A stretch of 64,000 bases of DNA, from assembly GCF_003046795.1 (NCBI RefSeq), contig NZ_PZKN01000016.1, forward strand, positions 1-64,000, written 5' to 3'. Shown in pieces: positions 15,670-24,121 of the stretch; the first letter of the stretch is position 1; each line of letters opens with the position of its first letter. The translations under genes and the position numbers were made by a program. This DNA comes from Desulfonatronum sp. SC1 (lineage in GTDB: Bacteria > Desulfobacterota > Desulfovibrionia > Desulfovibrionales > Desulfonatronaceae). Under the pieces are notes generated by a model, which saw only the letters and a list, made by a program, of their open reading frames with translations, had not been told where the DNA came from and made no database searches.

Positions 15670-17424
15670 ATGAAGCGAACGGTCGGTAAACCCTTTTGGC
15701 AGCGAACCTTTTGTCTATGGTTCGTGCTTGCGGCGTTCCTTCTCGCCGCCCCGGCTTGGGCCACGTCAGCCTTTGAGCAGGCTGCGGAAAAATGGATCGA
15801 AACCGAGTTTCAGCCCTCAACCCTGTCCAAGGCTGAACAGCTGGAGGAGATGAAATGGTTCATCAAGGCCGCTGAACCCTTTCGGGGGATGTCCATCAAG
15901 GTGGTTTCCGAAACCATCCCCACGCACGAATATGAATCCAACGTGCTGGCCAAGGCCTTTGAAGAGATCACCGGCATCAAGGTCACCCACGACCTGATCC
16001 AGGAAGGAGACGTCATTGAAAAATTGCAGACCCAGTGGCAGTCCGGTGAAAACATCTATGATGCCTACATCAACGACGCCGACCTGATCGGCACCCACTG
16101 GCGGTATGATTTCGTCGTCAACCTGACCGACTGGATGGCCGGGGAAGGCCAGGACGTGACCCTGCCCACCCTGGATCTGGACGACTTTTTCGGCAAGGAG
16201 TTCGGCACCGGCCCGGACGGAAAGCTCTACCAGCTTCCGGCCCAGCAGTTCGCCAACCTGTACTGGTTCCGTTACGATTGGTTCAACCGTGAGGACTTCA
16301 AGAAGCAGTTCAAGGACATCTACGGTTACGAACTGGGCGTTCCGGTGAACTGGTCCGCCTACGAGGACATCGCCGAATTCTTCACGGAGCACGTCAAGGA
16401 AATCGACGGACAGAGAATCTACGGACACAACGACTACGGCAAGAAATCCCCGGATCTGGGCTGGCGCTTCACCGATGCCTGGTTGTCCATGGCCGGCGCC
16501 GGCGACAAGGGACTGCCCAACGGCAAGCCCGTGGACGAGTGGGGCATTCGCGTGGATGAGAATGACCGCCCGGTGGGCTCCTGCGTCAACCGCGGCGGCG
16601 CGACCAACAGCCCGGCGGCCAAGTATTCCCTGAACAAATACATGGAATGGCTGCGCAAATACGCCCCTCCGGGCGCCCTGGGCATGGACTTCTACCAGTA
16701 CCTGCCCTTCCTGGCCAACGGCAACGTGGCCCAGCAGATCTTCTGGTACACGGCCTTCATCCCGGACATGGTCGCCCCCGGCCCCACGGTTAATGAGGAC
16801 GGGACCCCCAAATGGCGCATGGCCCCATCCCCCCATGGTCCATACTGGGAAGAAGGCATGAAGGTCGGATACCAGGACTGCGGTTCCTGGACCCTGTTCA
16901 AAAGCACTCCGCTGGACCGGCGCAAGGCCGCCTGGCTCTACGCCCAGTTCACCGTGGCCAAGACCAGCTCGCTGAAAAAAGCCCATGTCGGTCTGACCCC
17001 GATCCGGGACAGCGACATCAACCACGTCTCCTTCACGGAGCGCGCGCCCAAGCTGGGCGGTCTGGTGGAATTCTACCGCAGCCCGGCCCGACACGTCTGG
17101 ACCGATACCGGAACCAACGTCCCCGACTACCCCCGCCTGGCCCAGCTCTGGTGGCAGAATATCGGTGAGGCCGTTGCCGGCGAGGTCAGCGTGGACCAGG
17201 CCATGGACAACCTCTGCCGCGAGCAGGAGCGGATCATGGAACGCCTGGAACGCCAAGGCGTTCAGGGCGACAAGGGTCCGAAGCTGAATCCGGTTCAGGA
17301 TGAAGCCTACTGGCTGAGCCAACCCGGCTCCCCCAAGCCCAAGCTGGAAAATGAAAAGCCCCAAGGCGTGACAGTGCCTTATGAGCAACTGCTCCAGGCC
17401 TGGGTCGAAGGCCGCGTGCGCTAA
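15670..17424 (+). CDS. glpV: Glycerol ABC transporter substrate-binding protein
   Basis: This 584-residue exported protein has a signal peptide (basic start, hydrophobic core, cleavage near PAWATS). The large extracellular solute-binding fold (family 1 type) follows, longer than usual maltose-binding relatives and as expected for GlpV. It would capture glycerol in the periplasm and deliver it to GlpP/GlpQ. The ATG is preceded by GGAGGAG. It is the last gene of the operon and is followed by a strong terminator. Confidence 0.9.
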   Translation: MKRTVGKPFWQRTFCLWFVLAAFLLAAPAWATSAFEQAAEKWIETEFQPSTLSKAEQLEEMKWFIKAAEPFRGMSIKVVSETIPTHEYESNVLAKAFEEITGIKVTHDLIQEGDVIEKLQTQWQSGENIYDAYINDADLIGTHWRYDFVVNLTDWMAGEGQDVTLPTLDLDDFFGKEFGTGPDGKLYQLPAQQFANLYWFRYDWFNREDFKKQFKDIYGYELGVPVNWSAYEDIAEFFTEHVKEIDGQRIYGHNDYGKKSPDLGWRFTDAWLSMAGAGDKGLPNGKPVDEWGIRVDENDRPVGSCVNRGGATNSPAAKYSLNKYMEWLRKYAPPGALGMDFYQYLPFLANGNVAQQIFWYTAFIPDMVAPGPTVNEDGTPKWRMAPSPHGPYWEEGMKVGYQDCGSWTLFKSTPLDRRKAAWLYAQFTVAKTSSLKKAHVGLTPIRDSDINHVSFTERAPKLGGLVEFYRSPARHVWTDTGTNVPDYPRLAQLWWQNIGEAVAGEVSVDQAMDNLCREQERIMERLERQGVQGDKGPKLNPVQDEAYWLSQPGSPKPKLENEKPQGVTVPYEQLLQAWVEGRVR

Positions 17425-17450
17425 CCACACCAATACCAAGCAGTAACGAC

Positions 17451-17490
17451 AAAGGGGCCGGGAGAAGATTCTCCCGGCCCCTTTATTGTT
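17451..17490 (+). terminator. Rho-independent terminator of the glycerol importer operon
   Basis: GGGGCCGGGAG and CTCCCGGCCCC form an 11-bp GC-rich stem (part of a 13-bp dyad at 17454-17481), followed by TTTATTGTT. It lies about 27 bp after the glpV stop. Confidence 0.9.
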
Positions 17491-17543
17491 ACTAGCAGCA
17501 AAATTCGGGCTATGCAGACCGGAGGGGTTGGGGCCGGACCGAG

Positions 17544-17806
17544 CTAATATACTGAATTTTCTAAAGTTACGTTCAAAAACAGGCTGTTATTGTGGCTTAA
17601 AACCACAATTTCACTCTCAAAATGGGCATTGCAAGTGTCTGGTTCCTCACGCAACGCCGACTCAACGTTGGTGCTTTCCTCAATGATTTTCTCCCAACTG
17701 CCTTGAATTCCAGCTTCGCCTGAATGCTTTCCACAAATTTCCTGGTTCCCACGGCGATGCGGGAGCATGAGGTTGGCTCGGCCCGACCACGATCAACACC
17801 GATCAA
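17544..17806 (-). pseudogene. Frameshifted C-terminal remnant of a REP-associated (Y1) transposase
   Basis: Two overlapping minus-strand frames together read as one protein end. The first (from 17806) gives GVDRGRAEPTS..IAVGTRKFVESIQAKL. The second (to the stop at 17544) gives ALREEPDTCNAHFESE and a tail ending in NVTLENSVY. This matches my memory of the C-terminus of IS200-like REP-associated tyrosine transposases ('AVG..FV..I...L', then 'LRE...YNAHF..E'). The catalytic His-hydrophobic-His and Tyr region is absent. No intact gene is seen in 17491-17861. Confidence 0.6.
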
Positions 17807-17861
17807 CCATCAAAGTATAGCACTGATCGTGACAGGCAATCGGCTTCGCTCCAGTGCTTTG

Positions 17862-18359
17862 TCAAGTAGAGTTTTCCGCACGTCTCAAGTATTCATCTGC
17901 ATCTTCAATCTGAGAATCAGGAAAGACCTTAATGCCGTTCTTTTCGAGAAGCGCTGTTGTAACTCCTATTCCCTTCTTCTTTTTTCCTGTGAAGCTACCG
18001 TCATAAATATACGACGATCCGCATGAAGGGCTTCCATCAGTGAGCAGAGCAACTTTAACATTGTGCCTGACAGCGAGCTGCAAGGCCATCTCCGCGCCAT
18101 GAATATAAAGCTTTGTAACATCGGCCTCAGTAGCCTCAATAACCATAGCGGCTTCTGACAGAACATCGACTCCGTCTCCATTCGTTATCTCAGCAGGTGG
18201 CCTCGGGGTGTTAAAACCAGCGGACACTTCAGGGCAAATATGAACGAGTCGGTCTTCATTACGCCAGCGTGAAACAATTTCCGCGTTCGTCGGTTTGTCT
18301 CTTCCGTTGTAGCGAATCGGTAATCCGACAAGGCAAGAACTGACTAGTATTTTATGCAT
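17862..18359 (-). CDS. DUF523 family protein
   Basis: This 165-residue protein has the DUF523 hallmarks: N-terminal SSCLVGLPIRYNG, then ICPEVSAGFNTPRPPAEI, and TDGSPSCGSSYIYDG near residue 105. The Cys, Ser and Gly positions suggest a small-molecule or metal-binding site, but I know of no firmly assigned function. The ATG at 18359 (MHKILVSSC) fits the family start; longer readings upstream look non-coding. The gene has lower GC than the glycerol genes and stands alone. The 283 bp to the next gene (18360-18642) show nothing I can name. Confidence 0.8.
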   Translation of the reverse strand: MHKILVSSCLVGLPIRYNGRDKPTNAEIVSRWRNEDRLVHICPEVSAGFNTPRPPAEITNGDGVDVLSEAAMVIEATEADVTKLYIHGAEMALQLAVRHNVKVALLTDGSPSCGSSYIYDGSFTGKKKKGIGVTTALLEKNGIKVFPDSQIEDADEYLRRAENST

Positions 18360-18642
18360 TTGTATTTTCTGCCTAACAAAAAGCTGTCGAGCACATGGTC
18401 TTCGCCGTCCCGACCAGCGACAGGTCAAACCTGTGTGCATATAAGAATTTTGCCTGTCACGGAAAAATTTGAGGAGAAACACCCCGCTTATGAGACCGAT
18501 GTGTAATGTGCCAGACATGGCCTGGAAAGAAGTATCGACTGGCTCTTGGCATTGGCAGCAATTTCAGTTTTCGAATTACCCGATGTTAAAGCGCCCTCCA
18601 CCCCGTCAGGGCACAGCTCGGCAATCAATTGATCAATTCGGT

Positions 18643-19413
18643 TCATGGTTTTTCTGAATTTGTCAGCCGGACAAATTCAACACTTTTCCCCATGCGTCGA
18701 TACGGCTCCAGGTCCGTAAGCTCGTAATCATCTGGAGCCAGCACATCCCGCACGCCAAACTTTGCCATGTCTTCAACGGAAAGCAGAAAAAAACTCCTGA
18801 CACCGTACTCCTCGTTTCCCACTCGGCAGATATACTCGTCTACGTCGATTTTTTCAAAAAACCGAGCTTGATTGGCCTTGCTGTTCTCCATGTATTCGCG
18901 CAACTGTTGGATGCCTTGCGCGAGCAGTACTTCCAGATCGAGTTTGTTTCTCGCCTGTTCATCAAGCTGATCGTAGGCTTGGATTATCTCCGCCCGCACG
19001 TCCGCGTCGGTCATTCCTTTGTTCTGCAACGCATTGCCATGCCACCCCACAATGGCGTTCGCGCGGATGATTTTGCGCCGCCCTGCAGTGAAGACATAAT
19101 TGGCGCAGGAAGACATACACATCGTCTCGACCACGACATCCGCCTGATTGTCGAAGACCCATTCTCCCAGCCGCATGCCCGCATTGATCTCGCCGCCCCC
19201 GGAAGCGACGACCAGCGTTTCCACCACGCGTCCTTCGACCGAATCCAAAAATTTCGTCACATTCAGGTCGGAAATACTTCCGGCAAAGGTCGCCGTCGTC
19301 CCTTCCAAGCTGATATAGGCTTCTTCCGCGGAAGGATCGTAAACCGATCGTCCAAAAACCTGGGTCTGGCTGAACGCGAATAAAATCAAGCTCATCGTCA
19401 AAATACTTCTCAT
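18643..19413 (-). CDS. Exported ClpP-fold-like (COG3904-type) protein
   Basis: This 256-residue protein has a signal peptide (MRSILTMSLILFAFSQTQVFG). The body contains VASGGGEINAGMRLGEWV, MCMSSCANYVFTAGRRK and VGWHGN. These match the crotonase/ClpP-like fold of predicted periplasmic proteins of the COG3904 type, with a Ser in the SSCANY segment and a His nearby as possible catalytic residues. Substrate and role are unknown. It probably has its own promoter, since a palindromic terminator separates it from the FKBP gene upstream. A degraded copy of its 5' end lies at 271-400. Confidence 0.7.
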   Translation of the reverse strand: MRSILTMSLILFAFSQTQVFGRSVYDPSAEEAYISLEGTTATFAGSISDLNVTKFLDSVEGRVVETLVVASGGGEINAGMRLGEWVFDNQADVVVETMCMSSCANYVFTAGRRKIIRANAIVGWHGNALQNKGMTDADVRAEIIQAYDQLDEQARNKLDLEVLLAQGIQQLREYMENSKANQARFFEKIDVDEYICRVGNEEYGVRSFFLLSVEDMAKFGVRDVLAPDDYELTDLEPYRRMGKSVEFVRLTNSEKP

Positions 19414-19445
19414 GGTTCATATTCCTTCATTTGGATCAAATGAAA

Positions 19446-19477
19446 AAAGCCCTCGCCACGTACGTGGCGAGGGCTTT
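19446..19477 (-). terminator. Terminator after the FKBP gene: 32-bp perfect palindrome
   Basis: Bases 19446-19477 are a perfect palindrome (AAAGCCCTCGCCACGT and its complement). On the minus strand it is followed by a run of T (GGGCTTTTTTC), the form of a rho-independent terminator for the gene ending at 19521. Confidence 0.85.
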
Positions 19478-19520
19478 CTCGTTATCAGCTTGCGCGAACA
19501 GCCTACTCCGCGCCCTGCGC

Positions 19521-20282
19521 CTATTCGGAAGCCTCGGCCCGGATGACGTCCAGTAGTTCGATCTCAAAGACAAGCGTGGAGTTGGGCTCGATCATCGGTC
19601 CGGCCTGCTGTTGCCCATAGGCCAGTGCGGGAGGGATGACCACTTCCCATTTCGCGCCCTGGGGAATGAGTTGCAGGATTTCGGTCCACCCTGGAATCAC
19701 GCCCTGCAAGGGAAAGGTGGCCGGTTCGCCGCGCTCCACGGAGCTGTCGAACACCGTCCCGTCCACCAGAGTGCCGGTATAGTGCACCGTGACGATGTCC
19801 TCGGCCTGCGGGTTTTCTCCCTCGCCGTCCGTGATGACTCGGTAGAGGATTCCGCTGTCCGTGGACTGGACACCGTCCCGCTCCCGGAACTCGGCCATGA
19901 AGGCCTCACCCTTGGCGATATTTTCAGCGGACTGCGCTTGGACCATTTCCATCTGTTTTTGCATCAGATCCTGCTGCAAGGTCATCAGCACCTGCTGCTG
20001 TTCCTCCTGGGTCATCAGCGGCTCGCCGCCCAAACCCAATCCGTCGCGCAGCCCCTGGGCCAGTGCGTCCACGTCCACCTCAAGCTCGCCCATGGCGATA
20101 TTGGTCCCGATATCCAGACCAATGGCGTAACTGGTCTTTTGCACCTTCGTGTCCAAACTCCGCACGGCGGTGGGTTCGGAAGCAGTCTGGGGTGCCGGGG
20201 CCTGTTGCTGGCCGCAGCCCAGGATGACCAGAGTCAAACAAACACCAAGACAGGACGCGATTGTCGTTTTTCGGAAGCTCAT
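19521..20282 (-). CDS. FKBP-type peptidyl-prolyl isomerase, lipoprotein
   Basis: This 253-residue protein begins with a lipoprotein signal (LVILGCGQQ), so it is probably anchored in an outer or inner membrane facing the periplasm. Residues of about 45-140 resemble the FKBP_N dimerisation domain of Mip/FkpA (YAIGLDIGTNIA, glutamine-rich helix). Residues 145-250 form the FKBP catalytic domain (VTVHYTGTLVDGTVFDSS, VIPGWTEILQLIPQGAKWEV, IPPALAYG). It would act as a folding helper for exported proteins. The ATG at 20282 was chosen because it starts the signal peptide. Confidence 0.9.
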   Translation of the reverse strand: MSFRKTTIASCLGVCLTLVILGCGQQQAPAPQTASEPTAVRSLDTKVQKTSYAIGLDIGTNIAMGELEVDVDALAQGLRDGLGLGGEPLMTQEEQQQVLMTLQQDLMQKQMEMVQAQSAENIAKGEAFMAEFRERDGVQSTDSGILYRVITDGEGENPQAEDIVTVHYTGTLVDGTVFDSSVERGEPATFPLQGVIPGWTEILQLIPQGAKWEVVIPPALAYGQQQAGPMIEPNSTLVFEIELLDVIRAEASE

Positions 20283-20708
20283 GCAATCTCCTTGAATCAA
20301 AAGAAAGTTTGATGTTAAAAAGGCTACTATAGGACAGCCTTTCCTGGTTGTCCATGAATCCGACCAGGAATCCGGCTGATTTCGTTGGTGACGTAAGCAT
20401 CGCCGACACCCTTCAAAATACGACAATTATTGCAATAAAATAAGGCTTTCCTTGCAAATTCCATTGACAGCGCCGTTTTGTTCATGGCATTGTTTTCTTT
20501 GTTCCATCCAAGGATTCGTTTTCTCCTCAAGGCGAATCCTTTCGCGGGCCACGTTTACCGAAAACGTCATTTCCGGTTTCATGATCAATCTAGAGGCTTG
20601 GTTGACTATGTCCGACATTCGGCAGGTGCTCGCGAACAGCTTTCTTGCTGTATTATCTCAAGGTGTCCGGCCCAAATCCCCAATTCAACGTCAACGTGGA
20701 GGAAAGCA
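20283..20708. promoter_or_regulatory. Divergent fkbp-livJ intergenic region with an inverted repeat
   Basis: This stretch of 426 bp should hold promoters for both directions. AAGGATTCG (20510-20518) and CGAATCCTT (20533-20541) form a perfect 9-bp inverted repeat with a 14-nt spacer, about 170 bp before livJ; it may be an operator or a leader hairpin. GGAGG just before 20709 is the livJ ribosome site. I see no gene in it. Confidence 0.45.
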
Positions 20709-21863
20709 ATGAGTGCAAAAAATTGGATCAAGGCCGTCCTGGCCGCCTGTATGCTGACTCTCTTCTGCTCCCCGGCCTGGGCGCAGAAAATCAAGATCGC
20801 CGTGGCCGCTCCCCTGACCGGCCCCGCCGCCTCCTACGGCGAAAACATCAAGTCCGGCGTGGAAACCAAGATTGAGGAAATCAACGCCGCCGGCGGCATC
20901 AACGGCGTGATGGTCGAGGTCGCCTACTTCGACGAACTGTGCGAACCCCGCGAAGCCGCCGTCGTGGCCCCGCGGATCGTCGGGGACAAGGACATCGTCG
21001 GCGTGGTCGGCCACGTCTGCTCCTCGGCCCACCTGGCCGCCCTGCCCACCTACGTGCGCATGGGCATGCCGGTAATTTCCCCCACCGCCACCAACGTGAC
21101 CATCAGCCAGCAGAACAAGGACAACGAGGGCCGGGTCTGGTCCTTCCGCAACGTCTATCTGGACGACTACCAGGGCTACTTCCTGGCCAACTACGTCAAG
21201 GACATCCTTGGCCTGGAACGCATCGCCGTGTTCTATGAAAACAACGACTACGGCATCGGCCTGAAGAACGCCTTCGTGGCCGAGGCCAAAAACATCGGCC
21301 TGACCCTGGTGGGCGAGGAAGGCTACGTCAAGGGCGCCACGGACTTCGCCCCGCAACTGACCCGCCTGCGTGGCGGCAACCCGGACGGCCTGTTCATCTC
21401 CGGGTACTACAATGAAGGGGCACTCATTGCGGCCCAAGCCGGAAATCTGGGCATGAACGTCGTCAAGTTTGGCGCCGATGGCCTGGACAACGTGGACTAC
21501 ATCAACCTGGGTGGGGACGCGGCAAACAACACTTACATGACCGTGCCCTTCCTGCCCGAGGCAGCTCCGGAACAGGCCCAGGACTTCATCAAGAAGTTCG
21601 AGGAGAAGTATCAGCGCGACCTGGATTGGATGAGCGCCAACGCCTATGACGCTGCAGGCAAATTTGTGGCCGCCGTAACCGCCGTGGGTACGGACCGGAC
21701 AGCGATCCGCGACTACCTGGCCGGCATCAACTCCCTGGAAAACGCATACATCGGTATTACCGGAGCCACCTACTTCAGTGAAATCGGCGACCCGGAAAAG
21801 AGCGCCTTCGTGAAGATGGTCAAGGACGGCGCCTTCACCGCCGCCCCCAAGCAGATGCAATAA
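20709..21863 (+). CDS. livJ: Branched-chain amino acid ABC transporter, substrate-binding protein
   Basis: This 384-residue exported protein has a signal peptide ending near AWAQ. The LivJ/BraC periplasmic-binding fold follows (IKIAVAAPLTGPAASYGENI; later SGYYNEGALIAAQAG). It would bind Leu/Ile/Val or a related amino acid for the LivHMGF importer encoded directly downstream. The start is the ATG at 20709 with GGAGG before it; upstream in-frame codons do not look like a signal sequence. Confidence 0.93.
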   Translation: MSAKNWIKAVLAACMLTLFCSPAWAQKIKIAVAAPLTGPAASYGENIKSGVETKIEEINAAGGINGVMVEVAYFDELCEPREAAVVAPRIVGDKDIVGVVGHVCSSAHLAALPTYVRMGMPVISPTATNVTISQQNKDNEGRVWSFRNVYLDDYQGYFLANYVKDILGLERIAVFYENNDYGIGLKNAFVAEAKNIGLTLVGEEGYVKGATDFAPQLTRLRGGNPDGLFISGYYNEGALIAAQAGNLGMNVVKFGADGLDNVDYINLGGDAANNTYMTVPFLPEAAPEQAQDFIKKFEEKYQRDLDWMSANAYDAAGKFVAAVTAVGTDRTAIRDYLAGINSLENAYIGITGATYFSEIGDPEKSAFVKMVKDGAFTAAPKQMQ

Positions 21864-21880
21864 AGACCAAAACAACAACC

Positions 21881-21921
21881 AAACGGAAACAGGCCGGGGT
21901 GCTCCCGGCCTGTTTCCGTTT
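21881..21921 (+). terminator. Strong hairpin between livJ and livH (partial terminator)
   Basis: A perfect 18-bp stem (21881-21898 with 21904-21921) around the 5-nt loop GTGCT lies 18 bp after the livJ stop. There is only a short T run. Such hairpins are common after binding-protein genes, where they stabilise the upstream mRNA and lower expression of the permease genes. That role here is inferred. Confidence 0.75.
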
Positions 21922-21959
21922 CATCCAGCCTTTCCCCATCCTGCCGGCAGGAGTCCCAC

Positions 21960-22847
21960 TTGCTTGAACAACAACTGATCAACGGTTTGACACTGGGCCT
22001 GATTTATGCCCTGATCGCCGTAGGCTACACCATGGTCTACGGAGTGATTCAGCTCATCAATTTCGCCCACGGTGAAATCTACATGCTCGGGGCCTTTTTC
22101 TGCGTGACCTTCATCACCGCGGCCGGCCTGCCCTTTTACGCGGCCATCCTGATGGCCATCCTCTGCTGCATGCTCTGCGGCATCCTGCTGGACATCATCG
22201 CCTACCGTCCTCTGCGCAAGGCGCCCCGCCTAGCCGCGCTGATCACGGCCATCGGCATGTCCATCTTTCTCCAAAACGTGGCCCTGATCATCTGGGGCAG
22301 CCGTTCCCGCCCCTTTCCCCAGTCGGCCCTGCCGCCCTTTTTTCGGGAAAAGGCCCTGATCATGGGCGACGTCAGCCTGACTTGGCTGCAACTGTTCATC
22401 TTCGCCGTGGCCATCATCATGATGATCGGCCTGTACCTGACCATCAACAAGACCCGGATCGGCACGGCCATGCGCGCCCTGGCCCAGAACAAGACCGCGG
22501 CTTCCTTAATGGGCATCAACGTCAACTACGTCATCTCCTTCACCTTTGCCCTGGGTTCGGCCATGGGCGCGGTGGCCGGGATTCTCGTCTCGGTCTACTA
22601 CAACACCCTCTACCCGACCATGGGCTACACCGCCGGAGTCAAGGCCTTTGCCGCGGCCGTGCTCGGCGGCATCGGCTCGGTTCCCGGAGCCATGGTCGGC
22701 GGGGTGGTCCTGGGGGTTGCCGAGGCCCTGGGCGCGGGCTACGTCTCCTCCCTGTACCGCGACGGGGTGGCTTACGCGGTGATGATCGCCGTGATCATCT
22801 TCCGTCCCTCCGGCATCCTGGGACGATCCGTGGTGGACAAGGCGTAA
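21960..22847 (+). CDS. livH: Branched-chain amino acid ABC transporter permease LivH
   Basis: This 295-residue inner-membrane protein has about eight hydrophobic segments and the family signatures INGLTLGLIYALIAVGYTMV and INFAHGE near the N-terminus. It uses a TTG start with AGGAG seven bases upstream; no ATG or GTG is better placed. The stop codon overlaps the end of the hairpin repeat B, so the repeat follows the gene with no gap. Confidence 0.93.
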   Translation: MLEQQLINGLTLGLIYALIAVGYTMVYGVIQLINFAHGEIYMLGAFFCVTFITAAGLPFYAAILMAILCCMLCGILLDIIAYRPLRKAPRLAALITAIGMSIFLQNVALIIWGSRSRPFPQSALPPFFREKALIMGDVSLTWLQLFIFAVAIIMMIGLYLTINKTRIGTAMRALAQNKTAASLMGINVNYVISFTFALGSAMGAVAGILVSVYYNTLYPTMGYTAGVKAFAAAVLGGIGSVPGAMVGGVVLGVAEALGAGYVSSLYRDGVAYAVMIAVIIFRPSGILGRSVVDKA

Positions 22848-22984
22848 CTGTCCGTTGAAAAACTCCCAATTGCCGCGTCGCCGCAAAAAGCTCAAACTCT
22901 CACGTATCAATAAATACTCTTCGACCTTGAGCTTTTTTTGCTCCTTGCACTTGGGGTTTTTGAACGGACTGTCGAATGAAGACT
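22847..22984. repeat. Long hairpin repeat element, copy B
   Basis: This is the second copy of the element at 15097-15234, in the opposite orientation. The arms are ACTGTCCGTT (22847-22856) and AACGGACTGTC (22963-22973), with GAAT-AAGACT-like flank to 22984. Internal pairing is conserved: AAAAAGCTCAA with TTGAGCTTTTTTT is a matched change relative to copy A, where the same positions read AAAGTTCAA/TTGAACTTT. It lies between livH and livM. Confidence 0.85.
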
Positions 22985-23068
22985 TTTTCAACACTCAGGT
23001 AACCCTTGCCAACGTGTTTCTTTTCGCCAACAACGAACACCAGCACAGTTAATATTTCGGGGAATTTC

Positions 23069-24121
23069 GTGAATATCGGAAAATCGCTCACCCTCCTGAT
23101 CGTCGCCGCTGCACTGACCTACCCCTTGGTGCCGCAGTCCAGCGACTACATCATCCACGTGATGACCCTGGCCATGGTCTACATGATCCTGGCCATGGGC
23201 CTGAACATCGTGCCCGGATTCTGCGGCCTGCTGGACCTGGGCTACGTCGGCTTCTACGGGATCGGAGCCTACACCGCCGGCCTGCTGACCATTCACTACG
23301 ACATGTCCTTCTGGGTGATCGTCCCCCTGGCCGCCCTGAACGGGGCACTGTGGGGCGCGCTGCTGGGCGCGCCGACCCTGCGCCTGACCGGGGACTACTT
23401 CGCCATCGTCACCTTCGGTTTTTCCGAACTGGTGGTTCTCTTCCTGACCAATGAAATCTGGCTGACCCGCGGCCCCTTGGGGTTGCCCGGGATTCAGCCC
23501 ATCACCGTGAACCTGACCTGGCTCAACGAGGCCTGGTATTTTCAGTTCTACGACAAGACTCCCAACTTCTACGTCGTGGCTCTCCTGGTGGGCTTGGTCT
23601 TCTTCATCATGCGCCGGATGGAGGACTCCCGCCTGGGCCGGGCCTGGTACGCCATTCGCGAGGATCCCCTGGCCGCGGCCAGTTGCGGGGTGAACATCCT
23701 CAACTACAAGGTCATCGCCTTCGCCATTTCCGCGGCCATCGGCGCGGTAGGCGGTTGCTTCTACGCCCGCTGGTCCATGTTCCTCTCCCCGGACATGTTC
23801 AAGTTCTGGGAATCCTTCCTGGTCCTGTGCATGGTCGTGTTGGGAGGCTTGGGCAACATTAAGGGAGCCTTGCTCGGTGCGGTCATCCTGGTCTGTCTGG
23901 GTGAAGTGCTCCGGGAAGTACTCACCTCCCTCGGCCTGCCCCCGGAGACCCGGTTCATGGCCTACGGCCTGATCATGGTCCTGATCATGCGCTTCAAGCC
24001 GGCAGGTTTTTTTCCGGCCATCGCCTCCAGCGGCCGATCCAACCCGTTGCTGCTCGACCTGCAAAAGCGTCTGACCGCCCGAAACGCTCCCAAGGAAGAA
24101 ACCCGTGACGCCGCTGCTTGA
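23069..24121 (+). CDS. livM: Branched-chain amino acid ABC transporter permease LivM
   Basis: This 350-residue permease has about eight to ten hydrophobic segments and LivM signatures (LAMGLNIVPGFCGLLDLGYVGFYGIGAY; later GRAWYAIREDPLAAASCGVN). I prefer the GTG at 23069 (GGGGA upstream) because the residues before it look non-coding. The stop overlaps the livG start by 17 bp. With LivH it forms the translocation pore. Confidence 0.92.
   Translation: MNIGKSLTLLIVAAALTYPLVPQSSDYIIHVMTLAMVYMILAMGLNIVPGFCGLLDLGYVGFYGIGAYTAGLLTIHYDMSFWVIVPLAALNGALWGALLGAPTLRLTGDYFAIVTFGFSELVVLFLTNEIWLTRGPLGLPGIQPITVNLTWLNEAWYFQFYDKTPNFYVVALLVGLVFFIMRRMEDSRLGRAWYAIREDPLAAASCGVNILNYKVIAFAISAAIGAVGGCFYARWSMFLSPDMFKFWESFLVLCMVVLGGLGNIKGALLGAVILVCLGEVLREVLTSLGLPPETRFMAYGLIMVLIMRFKPAGFFPAIASSGRSNPLLLDLQKRLTARNAPKEETRDAAA

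Noticed and set aside
15817-17439. A 540-residue open frame on the minus strand opposite glpV
   Set aside because: It is the antisense shadow of a well-supported binding-protein gene, with low-complexity composition and no signal or domain of its own.
18360-18518. Longer N-terminus for the DUF523 protein
   Set aside because: The extra 53 residues are Arg-rich with no family match. The DUF523 fold starts at MHKILVSSC.
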